This document shows positions 35,469-43,577 of a stretch of DNA of 64,000 nucleotides, piece by piece; position 1 is the stretch's first letter; each line of letters begins with the position of its first letter. The notes beneath the pieces were generated by a model. It saw only the letters and a list, made by a program, of their open reading frames with translations, did not search any database and had not been told where the DNA came from. The position numbers and the translations under genes were made by a program. The DNA is from Solirubrobacteraceae bacterium (GTDB taxonomy: Bacteria > Actinomycetota > Thermoleophilia > Solirubrobacterales > Solirubrobacteraceae): the NCBI GenBank assembly GCA_030690545.1, contig JAUYGN010000094.1:1-64000 (forward strand), given 5' to 3'.

Positions 35469-36088
35469 ATGACTCCAGCCTTGTCACGGACGTAGTCGAA
35501 GAACTTCGGCACGGCATCCTCGATCGCGCTGCCGCCGGAGATGCCCTGCCAGGTGGACTTGATCAGGCCGACGAGCCGGTAGCACTCGTCGATCGGCACG
35601 ATCGCGTGCTGGTGCGCGCCGACCATCCGGTTGACGACGAGCGCCTCCGCGTCGGCCTCGAGGTCGAGCAGGATCGGGTTGTACTCGACGAGCTTGTCCC
35701 AGCTCTCGAGGTGCAGCTCGCACTCGGTCGCTCCGGCCGGGCTCGGATAGAGCGCGACGACGGTATTCGTCCCGGTCGAGCGCATGAAGAACGCGAGGCC
35801 GACCGGCAGCTGGAAGGCCGACCACAGCTCGTCGGGAAAGACGAAGTCGTCGAGCCAGAGCGTGCGCGTGCTGACCGGGCAGTAGTTCTCCAGCCCGGAC
35901 TTCATCGCCAGGCACGGCTCGCAGGCGCAGAGGATGCGCCGCTCGTTGAGCTCGAGCAGGTGGCGATGCTCGTCGGACAGCGGCTGTCCGCACAGCTCGC
36001 ACTTTTCCGTCTGCGCAACTGGCGCGGGCCGCGCGAGGCGGCCCAGGCCAGTCACGAGAGTGGAGGGCAGACGACCGCTGGCGGTCAC
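35465..36088 (-). CDS. DUF5947-like cysteine-rich hydrogenase-associated protein
   Basis: About 207 residues from GTG 36088, which overlaps the NifU-like stop (GTGA) as elsewhere in this operon; the ORF-track GTG at 36109 is 21 bases further up. Features are CELCGQPLSDEHRHLLELNERRILCACEPC, a four- or five-cysteine zinc or iron-sulfur binding block, then WLDDFVFPDELWSAFQLPVGLAFFM and ECELHLESWDKLVEYNPIL. The cysteine block and location suggest a role in hydrogenase assembly or electron transfer. The DUF5947 name is from memory. Confidence 0.72.
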   Translation of the reverse strand: MTASGRLPSTLVTGLGRLARPAPVAQTEKCELCGQPLSDEHRHLLELNERRILCACEPCLAMKSGLENYCPVSTRTLWLDDFVFPDELWSAFQLPVGLAFFMRSTGTNTVVALYPSPAGATECELHLESWDKLVEYNPILLDLEADAEALVVNRMVGAHQHAIVPIDECYRLVGLIKSTWQGISGGSAIEDAVPKFFDYVRDKAGVI

Positions 36089-36702
36089 GTACCCACGCCC
36101 GAGGGACACTCGGTGTACGGCGCGTCGGCCATCGGCAGCACCGGACCACCGACCTGAACCATCGGCAGCGACAGGCCCGCGGGCCCGTCGTCCTTCGCGT
36201 CGTCCAGACCGACGGCGCCCTCGACCTCGAGACCGAGCAGATCCGGAGCGGCAGCGTCGATCGCCTCACGCAACGCGTGCTCGAGCGTCGCGGCAGACGA
36301 GGGACATCCGTTGCAGCTGCCCTGCAGCTGCAGGCGCGCCACACCGTCCTGGACGCCCAGCAGCTCGACGTTCCCGCCATGGGAGGCGAGAAACGGTCGC
36401 ACGCTGTCGAGCGCTTGGGTGACGCGCTCCTGGAGCGGCACGGGGTACAGCCCGTGGATCAGCAGCAGGCTGGCGACGATGCCGTCGTCGAGCAGCGCGT
36501 CGCGGATCGGGAGTCCGGGCTCCCCGGCGTCCGCGAGGACGCCGAGGATCCGGTCCAGACCAGCTCCGTACAGCTCGAGAACCGCGCCGACGAGCTCCTG
36601 CACGCGCTGCTGCGCGACAGGATCGGCGATGTCGTCGAGCGAGCCCAGGAGCTCCTGGACCCGCTCGACCAGCTCTTCCGGAGCTTGGGCTTCAGTAGCC
36701 AC
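36085..36702 (-). CDS. NifU C-terminal-domain-like iron-sulfur protein
   Basis: The middle region RPFLASHGGNVELLGVQDGVARLQLQGSCNGCPSSAATLEHALREAI is a standard NifU/Nfu domain whose CNGC cysteines carry an iron-sulfur cluster. An N-terminal helical region of about 100 residues and a short C-terminal extension flank it. The GTG start at 36702 begins MATEAQAPEELVERV, eight bases after the large-subunit stop. About 205 aa. Located directly behind the hydrogenase subunits, it may supply their clusters or act as an electron carrier. Confidence 0.88.
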   Translation of the reverse strand: MATEAQAPEELVERVQELLGSLDDIADPVAQQRVQELVGAVLELYGAGLDRILGVLADAGEPGLPIRDALLDDGIVASLLLIHGLYPVPLQERVTQALDSVRPFLASHGGNVELLGVQDGVARLQLQGSCNGCPSSAATLEHALREAIDAAAPDLLGLEVEGAVGLDDAKDDGPAGLSLPMVQVGGPVLPMADAPYTECPSGVGT

Positions 36703-36710
36703 TTGGGCCC

Positions 36711-38492
36711 CTAGCACATCCCCGTCGGCGTGTGCTGAACCTTCGTGACACGGCCCTTGCCGTTGTACATGTGCACGCCACACGGCAGGCACGGGTCGAA
36801 GGAGCGCACAGCGCGCATGATGTCGATCCCCTTGAAGTTGTCCGGCCCGTTCTCCTCGAAGATCGGGGTGTTCTGGACAGCGTCCTCGTAGGGTCCCGGG
36901 GTCCCGAACTTGTCGCGCGGGTTCCCGTTCCACGGGGTCGGGGGATACGGCTGGTAGTTCGCGACCTTGCCCTTGCGAATCACCATGTGGTGGCTGATGA
37001 CGCCGCGAGCGGCCTCGTGGAACCCGCAGGAGACTGCCTCCTCCGGAACCGTGAAGCTGTTCCACGACTTCGTGCGGCCGGCGCGGACCTCGACGAGTGC
37101 CTTCTCGAGGTTGTACAGACCGATCAGCGCGGAGATCGGCTGATGGTAGGTACGGGCGCGGTCACGCTCGATCGCGTTGGACCACGGCGGGATCTTCCAC
37201 TCGAGCTCCATCTCGGGCATGTTCAGCGACTTCGGCAGCACCATCTGGATGCTGTGACCCGTCGCCTTGAGGTACCCGAGATCGACGAGCCCGGCCTTCG
37301 CCGTGCACCAGTTGCGCGCGAACGGGCCGCCTCCGGTGTCCGTCGCGACGTAGATGTCGTTGCGCTTGTCGTACATGCGCGGCGCAGCGACCCACGAGTA
37401 CTTGTCGTTGAAGTCACGCTTCTGCGGACGCGGCAGGGTCTGCTTGTTCCACGGGTGGCGCTTGTCCACCGGATTGCCAAGCGGATCGTGCGTGACGAAC
37501 GTCTCCTCCTGGTCCCAATCGTCGAAGTACGAGTGGCCCAGCAGGATCCGCATCGCGAGGTTGATCTCGACCAGGTCGGTCGTGATCAGCTCGCCCTTGA
37601 ACACGAGGCCCGGCGTGATGAACCGCTTGCGGCCCCAGTCGGTCATCGTCTTGTACTCGTACGTCACGTACTCGGGATCGTCGAACGCGCCCCAGCAGAT
37701 GATGTCCGTGTCGCGGTAGCCGACCCGCTCGTAGCCCGGCATGGCCTCGTAGAAGAAGTCATACAGGTCGTCGTGCATCGGCACCGTGCGCTTGATGTAG
37801 TCCATGTAGCGCATGAGCCGCACGTAGTAGTCGGTCATCGTCTGATGCGTGATGTCCGCGCTGCAACCGCCCGGCAGGATCGTCGAGGGGTGCGTGTGCC
37901 GGCCGCCGAAGAGGCAGTACATCTCACGCGTGTACCGGGCGACGCCGAGCGTCTCCAGGTAGAACGAACCCGTGAACGGGTTCAGCGCGCGCATGATGTC
38001 CGCGATCGTCTTGTAGCCGTGGATGTCCGAGTGCGGGGCCGACGTGTTCTCGGCCTTCGCCAGGACGGACGGGTTGGTCTCCTTGACCATCTGCTCGCAG
38101 AAGTCCACGTTGGCCATGCAATCGTTGAAGATCGCATGGTCGAACATGTAGTCCGCGGTCTCGGCCAGGTTGAAGGCATAGTCGCCGAGCTTCGGCGGCT
38201 TGACCCCATAGGCCATGTTCTGGTTCAGGCAGGAGACCGTACAGTGGTTGTCTCCGCAGATGCCGCAGATACGACTCGTGATGAAGTGCGTATCACGCGG
38301 ATCGATGCCCTTCATGAAGATGTCGAATCCACGGAAGATCATCGACGTGCTGTAGCACTTGTTGACCTTGCGGTTCGTGAAGTCGATCTCCGTGTGGATG
38401 CCGAGCGACCCGACGATACGGGTGATCGGATCCCACGCCATCTCCTTGACGACGACCCCGGAGGTCGCAGTCGGTGTCTGAAGTGTGGCCAT
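36711..38492 (-). CDS. hhyL: [NiFe] hydrogenase large subunit, group 1h type
   Basis: The large subunit holds the NiFe active site that splits H2. The first cysteine pair is in SRICGICGDNHCTVSC (about residues 73-88) and the second in DPCLPCGVHMYNGKG near the C-terminus, which together bind nickel. After the histidine of CGVH, about 19 residues (MYNGKG...TPTGMC) remain as the tail removed by the protease. Length 593 aa fits the actinobacterial high-affinity type. The group is assigned on motif form, size and operon composition, mainly by recognition rather than phylogeny. It lies 18 bases after the small subunit gene. Confidence 0.95.
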   Translation of the reverse strand: MATLQTPTATSGVVVKEMAWDPITRIVGSLGIHTEIDFTNRKVNKCYSTSMIFRGFDIFMKGIDPRDTHFITSRICGICGDNHCTVSCLNQNMAYGVKPPKLGDYAFNLAETADYMFDHAIFNDCMANVDFCEQMVKETNPSVLAKAENTSAPHSDIHGYKTIADIMRALNPFTGSFYLETLGVARYTREMYCLFGGRHTHPSTILPGGCSADITHQTMTDYYVRLMRYMDYIKRTVPMHDDLYDFFYEAMPGYERVGYRDTDIICWGAFDDPEYVTYEYKTMTDWGRKRFITPGLVFKGELITTDLVEINLAMRILLGHSYFDDWDQEETFVTHDPLGNPVDKRHPWNKQTLPRPQKRDFNDKYSWVAAPRMYDKRNDIYVATDTGGGPFARNWCTAKAGLVDLGYLKATGHSIQMVLPKSLNMPEMELEWKIPPWSNAIERDRARTYHQPISALIGLYNLEKALVEVRAGRTKSWNSFTVPEEAVSCGFHEAARGVISHHMVIRKGKVANYQPYPPTPWNGNPRDKFGTPGPYEDAVQNTPIFEENGPDNFKGIDIMRAVRSFDPCLPCGVHMYNGKGRVTKVQHTPTGMC

Positions 38493-38510
38493 GTGTGTGT
38501 GCTCTCCTCT

Positions 38511-39575
38511 TTACTTCCAGTGAGGCGTGTAGCCGGTTGTGATCTCGGCTCTCGGGTGACGCCACTCAGGCTCCTTGTCGCCGATCCTGTTGATCGACTG
38601 ATTCCGGAAGTACCTCAGCAGCGGTCCGTAGGTGAACTTCGCCGTGTTCGACGACAGCTTCGCCTTGGAATCCTCATCCATGAACGGCATGAACTTGTCG
38701 GGGAAGCCCGGCATCGTGCAAGCCATGCAGATGCCACCCACGTTCGGGCAGCCGCCGACCCCGCTCTGCCAACCGCGGATCGGGACGTTGCACTTCACGA
38801 CCGGACCCTTGCACCCGAGCTTGACCAAGCACCGGTGGTCGGAGCCGTACTCCGTCGCGAAGTTGCCGTGCTCGTAGAAGGCGGCGCGATTGCAGCCCTC
38901 GTGCACGGTCCGGCCGAAGTGCGCAACCAGCCGGTGCTGCTCGTCGAGCTCCGGAACCGGCGCGATGCCGGCCAGTGCCATGACGAGAAGCGTGAGCGCC
39001 TCGGTCGTGTTGTCCGGCTGCGCGGGGCAACCGGGGATGTTGACGATGGGCAGCCCCGCGGCGGAGGTCCAGCCCCAGCCGAGGTAGTCGCACAGGCCCA
39101 TCGCGCCCGTCGGGTTGTTCTTCATGGCCGGAATCCCGCCATACGTCGCGCAGGTGCCAAGGGCAACCGTCGCAGCGGACTTCGGCGCGAGGCGATCGAT
39201 CCACTCGTTCGTGGTGATCGGCTGGCCGTTGGACGGGTTGACTCCCATCCCGGCCCAGTGACCCTCGCCGTTGATCTTCTCGTTGGGGATCGATCCCTCG
39301 ACGATGAGGACGAACGGGTCGAGCTTGCCGGCCTCGGCGTCATACCAGGCCTGCAGGAACTCCGCGCCGTTCTCGTACGCGAGCACGGGCGTGTGAGCCA
39401 CGACCTTCGGCATGCCCGGAATCGCGCCCGTGATGATGTCCTCAAGGCTGGGGTTGACCGCCGACGTCATGGCGACCGAGTCGCCGTCGCAGCTCAATCC
39501 CGACGTCAGCCAGATGACGTGAGCAGTGATCTGCTCCGTCTCATGCTGGCGTGGTGCGAACTCGATTGATGCCAT
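38511..39575 (-). CDS. hhyS: [NiFe] hydrogenase small subunit, group 1h type
   Basis: The small subunit carries the iron-sulfur chain. The proximal cluster motif is SGLSCDGD, where the usual CxxC is CxxD: an aspartate replaces one cysteine, as described for the oxygen-insensitive group 1h enzyme of Ralstonia. Other cluster segments are GTCATYGGIPAMKNNPTG, IPGCPAQPDN, and the C-terminal CLVKLGCKGPVVKCNVP and NVGGICMACTMPGFPD. No Tat signal is visible, so the enzyme is probably cytoplasmic or attached on the inner face. 354 aa, 19 bases after hypE. Confidence 0.95.
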   Translation of the reverse strand: MASIEFAPRQHETEQITAHVIWLTSGLSCDGDSVAMTSAVNPSLEDIITGAIPGMPKVVAHTPVLAYENGAEFLQAWYDAEAGKLDPFVLIVEGSIPNEKINGEGHWAGMGVNPSNGQPITTNEWIDRLAPKSAATVALGTCATYGGIPAMKNNPTGAMGLCDYLGWGWTSAAGLPIVNIPGCPAQPDNTTEALTLLVMALAGIAPVPELDEQHRLVAHFGRTVHEGCNRAAFYEHGNFATEYGSDHRCLVKLGCKGPVVKCNVPIRGWQSGVGGCPNVGGICMACTMPGFPDKFMPFMDEDSKAKLSSNTAKFTYGPLLRYFRNQSINRIGDKEPEWRHPRAEITTGYTPHWK

Positions 39576-39594
39576 GTGAGCTCCTCCCTTTCGA

Positions 39595-40683
39595 CTAACA
39601 GATGCGCGGCAACGGATCGCCCACGAGCTGATCCATCACCCGCTTGCCTCCGAAGGCGGTCGCCATCAGCACCATGCCTTCGGGTTCGGTCTTGCATTCG
39701 CCGATCTCGGCGGCCTCTTCGCCGCCCGGCATTGACCGCAACGCGGCCAGCGCTGCGTCCGCCGCCTCGGGGGCGACGATCGCAACGAGCTTTCCCTCGT
39801 TTGCCACGTGCATCGGGTCGATCCCGAGGATCTCCGCGGCTCCCGCTACCGCCGGGTGCACTGGCACCGCGGCCTCGTTGATGACCATCGCGATTCGCGA
39901 TGCCCGTGCGAGCTCGTTGAGGACCGATGCGACGCCGCCGCGGGTCGCGTCGCGCAGGCAGCGCAGCGACGGACCGGCCTCGTCCAGCAGCTTGTCGACC
40001 ATCGGCCAAAGAGATTGGGTGTCGGACGTGATGTCCGCGTCGAGCTCGAACTCTCCGCGGGCGAGCATGATCGCCGTGCCGTGGTCGCCGATCCGTCCGG
40101 AGACGAGGATCTTGTCGCCCGGTGTCAGGGAGGACGGCGACAGGCTCGCGCGGTCGTCGAGGACGCCGAGCCCGGTCGTGCACATGTACATCTGGTCGCA
40201 GGCGCCGCGCTCGACGACCTTCGTGTCGCCGGCGACGATCGGCACGCCGGCCTCCACCGCCGCGGCCGCGATCGCCGCGACCTGCTCCTTGAGGACGTCG
40301 GCCGGCAGGCCCTCCTCGAGGATCAGCGACAGCGTCAGCGCGAGCGGCTTGGCGCCGGCCATCGCGAGGTCGTTGACCGTGCCGTTGACGGCGAGCTCGC
40401 CGATCGTGCCGCCCGGGAAGCTGATCGGGTTGACGACGAAGGAGTCCGTCGTCATCGCGACGTTGCCGCCGAGCACCGGCACCGTGCCGGCGTCGGCGAG
40501 CGCCTCGAGCGTGGCGTTGGCGAAGGCGGGAACGAGCAGGCCCTCGATGAGGCTGGCCGTCGCCTTGCCGCCGGCGCCGTGGGCCATCGTGATCTGCGTG
40601 TCGCGGAACTTCTGGCGCTTCGCGCGGGCGGTCTCGATGATGTTGAGCACCTTCTGCTCACGCTCTGAGACCTCGGAGGGCAC
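39595..40683 (-). CDS. hypE: Cyanide-ligand synthesis protein HypE
   Basis: HypE dehydrates the HypF-derived carboxamide on its own C-terminal cysteine to make thiocyanate. The final residues PLPRIC carry that cysteine. The N-terminal ATP-binding block has TMAHGAGGKATASLIEGL, and AMTTDSFVVNPISFPGGTIGELAVNGTVNDLAMAG is highly conserved in the family. About 362 aa from GTG 40683, whose G is shared with the hypD stop (TAGTG). It precedes the structural genes. Confidence 0.97.
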   Translation of the reverse strand: MPSEVSEREQKVLNIIETARAKRQKFRDTQITMAHGAGGKATASLIEGLLVPAFANATLEALADAGTVPVLGGNVAMTTDSFVVNPISFPGGTIGELAVNGTVNDLAMAGAKPLALTLSLILEEGLPADVLKEQVAAIAAAAVEAGVPIVAGDTKVVERGACDQMYMCTTGLGVLDDRASLSPSSLTPGDKILVSGRIGDHGTAIMLARGEFELDADITSDTQSLWPMVDKLLDEAGPSLRCLRDATRGGVASVLNELARASRIAMVINEAAVPVHPAVAGAAEILGIDPMHVANEGKLVAIVAPEAADAALAALRSMPGGEEAAEIGECKTEPEGMVLMATAFGGKRVMDQLVGDPLPRIC

Positions 40684-41798
40684 TAGACGACCTCGCGCTC
40701 GCGGGCGAAGCGCCCGTAGTTGTAGTAGGCCGCACAGGCGCCCTCGCTGGACACCATGCACGTGCCGATCGGCCGCTCGGGCGTACAGCCGGAGCCGAAG
40801 ACCTTGCACTCCCAGGGCTTGATGACGCCCTTGAGGACCTCGCCGCACTGGCACGCCTTCGGGTCGGCGACGCGGATGCCGGGGACGCTGTACTGGATCT
40901 CGGCGTCCATGTCGGCGTAGGCCTCGGAGAGCTTCAGCCCGCTCTGCGAGATGAAGCCCATCCCGCGCCACTCGAAGTGCGGACGCAGCTCGAAGACCTC
41001 GGACATGACTTCCAGCGCGCGCGGGTTGCCGTCGTAGGGCACGACGCGCGCGTACTGGTTCTCGACCTCGCAGCGGCCCTCCTTGAGCTGCGTGAGGATC
41101 ATGTGGATCGCGTGCAGCACGTCGAGCGGCTCGAAGCCGGCGACGGAGATCGGCTTGCCGTACTCCGTCGGGATGAACTCGAACGGCCGCACGCCGACGA
41201 CCGTCGAGACGTGGCCCGGGCCGATGAACCCGTCCAGGCGCAGGTCGGGCGAGTCGAGCAGCGCGCGCAGCGGCGGCACGATCGTGACGTGGTTGCACAT
41301 GCAGAAGAAGTTCTTGACGCCTTCCGCCTTCGCCCGCTTGAGCGTCAGCGCCGTCGACGGTGCCGTCGTCTCGAAGCCGATCGCGAAGAAGACGACCGGG
41401 CGGTCGGGGTTCGCCTTGGCGATCCGCAGCGCATCCAGCGGCGAGTAGACCATCCGGATGTCGGCGCCCTCGGCCTTGGCGTCCAGCAGCGTGCCGTCGG
41501 AGCCGGGCACGCGCAGCATGTCGCCGAAGCAGGTGAAGATCACGTCGGGCTCGTGCGCGAGCGCAATGCCGTCGTCGACGCGGCCCATGGGGATCACGCA
41601 GACCGGGCAGCCGGGACCGTGGACGAGCTCGACGTTGGCGGGCAGCAGGTCGTCGATCCCGTACTTGTAGATCGAGTGGGTGTGGCCGCCGCAGACCTCC
41701 ATGAGCTTGTAGTGGCGGCCGGGCTCCACGAGGCCGAGGATCTCGCCCGCCAGCACCTGCCCGAGGGCAGGATCGCGGAACTCGTCGACATGCTTCAT
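40683..41798 (-). CDS. hypD: Hydrogenase Fe(CN)2CO assembly protein HypD
   Basis: HypD is the scaffold on which the Fe(CN)2CO unit is built with HypC. All family motifs are seen: CGGHTHSIYKYGI, HGPGCPVCVIP, GFETTAPSTA, GPGHVSTVVG, and the C-terminal cysteine set CQCGEVLKG...CKVFGSGC...C that binds a [4Fe-4S] cluster. Length 371 aa. Overlaps the HypC-like gene by four bases. Confidence 0.97.
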   Translation of the reverse strand: MKHVDEFRDPALGQVLAGEILGLVEPGRHYKLMEVCGGHTHSIYKYGIDDLLPANVELVHGPGCPVCVIPMGRVDDGIALAHEPDVIFTCFGDMLRVPGSDGTLLDAKAEGADIRMVYSPLDALRIAKANPDRPVVFFAIGFETTAPSTALTLKRAKAEGVKNFFCMCNHVTIVPPLRALLDSPDLRLDGFIGPGHVSTVVGVRPFEFIPTEYGKPISVAGFEPLDVLHAIHMILTQLKEGRCEVENQYARVVPYDGNPRALEVMSEVFELRPHFEWRGMGFISQSGLKLSEAYADMDAEIQYSVPGIRVADPKACQCGEVLKGVIKPWECKVFGSGCTPERPIGTCMVSSEGACAAYYNYGRFAREREVV

Positions 41799-42058
41799 TG
41801 CGGGGCCTCCTCGGTAAGCCTTGCGATCGCCGTGCCGGCGTGAACAAGGAGTCGGTCCCCCGGCGCCACCGGGGCGACTAGGTCTATCTCGACCGTCTCC
41901 GAGCTCCCGTCGTCATCAGCGCAGAGCGCGAGCCCTCTGCCTTCGTCCAGGCGCAGGACGGTCAGCGGGATGGCGACGTCGCCGCACGTGATGCAGCCCG
42001 TCGTGACATCGCAGGTCGGAGCCAGCGCAGCTGCTGCGTTGGCGATCAGGCGCGTCAT
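41795..42058 (-). CDS. Second HypC/HupF-like chaperone, cysteine-rich variant
   Basis: The 87-residue protein lacks the MCLAIP start of true HypC but has a cysteine block TCDVTTGCITCGDVAIPLTVLRLD in its first 40 residues, and the second half VEIDLVAPVAPGDRLLVHAGTAIARL matches the HypC beta-barrel end (GDWVLIHVGFAMSKV in the neighbour). It overlaps both hypC and hypD by four bases. It may be a specialised partner of HypD or of the large subunit. In a number of actinobacteria such a pair is found; the division of labour is unknown to me. Confidence 0.8.
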   Translation of the reverse strand: MTRLIANAAAALAPTCDVTTGCITCGDVAIPLTVLRLDEGRGLALCADDDGSSETVEIDLVAPVAPGDRLLVHAGTAIARLTEEAPQ

Positions 42059-42333
42059 TCGATGATGCTCGCCTTCAGCTCTTCGAGCTCGTTCTCGTAG
42101 TCCTCGCCCATGCTCTCGAGCATGCGGCGGGTCTCCAGCGCCTCGGCCTCGTCGACCTTCGACATCGCGAAGCCGACGTGGATGAGCACCCAGTCGCCGG
42201 GGCCGACGCCGACGCCGTCATCGTCGAGAAGCCCGATGTTGACGTTGCGCTGCACGCCCGCGACATCGACCTTCGCAAGACGGTTGCCCTCGTCTACGAC
42301 CTCAAGGATCCGACCAGGAATCGCCAAGCACAT
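42055..42333 (-). CDS. hypC: Hydrogenase maturation chaperone HypC
   Basis: It begins MCLAIPGRILEV, where Cys2 binds the iron intermediate after removal of the first methionine. GDWVLIHVGFAMSKVDEAEA is the standard middle. The C-terminal helix is long and acidic (MGEDYENELEELKASIIE). Length 92 aa. It is the first gene of the long hydrogenase operon; GGGAGG lies about 12 bases before the ATG. Confidence 0.96.
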   Translation of the reverse strand: MCLAIPGRILEVVDEGNRLAKVDVAGVQRNVNIGLLDDDGVGVGPGDWVLIHVGFAMSKVDEAEALETRRMLESMGEDYENELEELKASIIE

Positions 42334-42400
42334 ATCGGTCGTAAACCTCCCGTCTCATCCGGCATTTGCCCAACGGCTTTGCGAACTGCGCTACGGACCG

Positions 42401-42422
42401 CTCTCCTCACGAGCAAGGAGAG
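42401..42422. repeat. Inverted repeat in the divergent hydrogenase promoter region
   Basis: CTCTCCT and AGGAGAG are perfect 7-base arms around an 8-base loop. The position, between hypC (start 42333, minus) and the 101-residue membrane gene (start 42551, plus), suggests an operator or a leader structure for the hydrogenase operon. No regulator gene is next to it. Confidence 0.4.
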
Positions 42423-42550
42423 TCGTATCACTCGCGCACGCGGCGCGCTAGATGTGTAGATCACCTTGTGCCCGGGCTCGCGGCCGTGGTACCAACGGGC
42501 GGTCGGGACCAGCAGCTGTGCCGAAGCCGGGAAAGGGAGGATGAAGCCGC

Positions 42551-42856
42551 GTGTCAAATGGCCGATTGGTGACGCAGGATCCGATTGAGCAGGCGCTGGA
42601 CAAACTCGGGTCCTTTGGAGTGCCCGTGACCGAGATCGGGGAGAAGGCTGGCGCGATCTTCGGCCAGCTGGGCTCCTTCGATCTGTTCGAGATCGTCGAC
42701 CAGGTCGGTGCGATCGATCCGAGCCAGCTCGACGTCGGGGAGATCCTCGGCGAGATGAAGGCGAAGTACGACGAGCTCGATCCCGCGCTGAAGGTCCCCG
42801 TGGCGATCGTCGCCGGCTTCGTCGGCGCCCGGGTGGTGAGGTGGATTGTCCGCTAG
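42551..42856 (+). CDS. Small protein with C-terminal membrane helix, unknown function
   Basis: The 101-residue protein starts at GTG 42551 (MSNGRLVTQDPIEQALDKLGSFG), with GGGAGG about ten bases before. The body is helical and acidic (IEQALDKLG, TEIGEKAGAIFGQLG, VGEILGEMKAKYDEL). It ends in a hydrophobic helix, VPVAIVAGFVGARVVRWIV, that should anchor it in the membrane. It diverges from the hydrogenase operon and is followed by another membrane protein. A role in docking the anchor-less hydrogenase is a guess from location only. Confidence 0.7.
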   Translation: MSNGRLVTQDPIEQALDKLGSFGVPVTEIGEKAGAIFGQLGSFDLFEIVDQVGAIDPSQLDVGEILGEMKAKYDELDPALKVPVAIVAGFVGARVVRWIVR

Positions 42857-42946
42857 CCGACCGTGCGGCCGCCCCGCCACGCGCCGACGGGCCGGGCTGG
42901 CGGCAACGATCTGTACCCGCGCGCGTGTAAGAAGAGGACTGGGCCG

Positions 42947-43453
42947 ATGACTCAGGCGATCACGAATGACACGGCCGGCGGCGTGCCCAACGCACCCGGC
43001 GGCGCGCCCGCACCACTGATCCCTGCGCCGGCGCAGCCGGGTATGGTCACGGTGCGGGAGGACATGCTGGCCTCTGCGGCATTGGCGGTGGGTTTCGTCG
43101 CTGGCGCAGGCGGGGTCGGCGCGGCCGTCGGCATGCCCTTCCGGGCGGTCGGCCTTGGACGTCGGACACCACCAGCGTTGAAAGGGATGCGAATGCGCAA
43201 CAGGAAGCTGAACGCCCAGCTCGCGCCGGCGATGTACTCGCTCGCCGCGACGAACAGCCAGCTGCTCGGACTCGTCGGCAGCCGCCGCCCGGTCCTGGCC
43301 CTCGCCAAGCTCGGGGTCGCAGCCGCGGCCGTCGCCTATGTCACCGCCGACGAGGCGACGCGCAAGCAGATGCTCGACCAGGCGACGGGACTGCTCGAGC
43401 AGGGCGCCGGGGCGCTGTCGAGCTCGGGCCTGCTCGACAAGGTCTTCAAGTAG
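42947..43453 (+). CDS. Membrane protein of unknown function beside the hydrogenase operon
   Basis: About 168 residues from ATG 42947 (MTQAITNDTAGGVPNAPGG), with GAGGA upstream. A Pro/Gly/Ala-rich leader is followed by a hydrophobic segment (LASAALAVGFVAGAGGVGAAVG, residues 45-66), a basic stretch with RMRNRKLNAQ, a second hydrophobic segment (VLALAKLGVAAAAVAYVTA) and an amphipathic C-terminus. It seems to form a pair with the 101-residue gene, 90 bases upstream. No family recognised. Confidence 0.7.
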   Translation: MTQAITNDTAGGVPNAPGGAPAPLIPAPAQPGMVTVREDMLASAALAVGFVAGAGGVGAAVGMPFRAVGLGRRTPPALKGMRMRNRKLNAQLAPAMYSLAATNSQLLGLVGSRRPVLALAKLGVAAAAVAYVTADEATRKQMLDQATGLLEQGAGALSSSGLLDKVFK

Positions 43454-43466
43454 ACAACGGCTGCGC

Positions 43467-43496
43467 CCGCGTGCTCCGAGGCTTCGGGGCACGCGG
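43467..43496. terminator. Hairpin between convergent genes (bidirectional terminator)
   Basis: CCGCGTGC-T-CCGA and TCGG-G-GCACGCGG form a 13-pair stem with one T-G wobble and a 4-base loop. It lies 13 bases after the stop of the membrane gene and faces the end of the XdhC-like gene on the other strand. Confidence 0.65.
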
Positions 43497-43577
43497 TGCT
43501 TCGCCCACCCGGCGACCGCCTGAACCTACGCCCGTGCGAGGAGCGGGCGCGGGGTGAGGCGCCGGCTCCGCTGCTGA

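Noticed and set aside
36732-39569. 945-residue plus-strand ORF opposite the hydrogenase subunits
   Set aside because: It is antisense to two unmistakable hydrogenase genes and has shadow composition.
42554-43492. 312-residue minus-strand ORF opposite the two small membrane genes
   Set aside because: Shadow composition. The plus-strand frames have ribosome sites and membrane helices.
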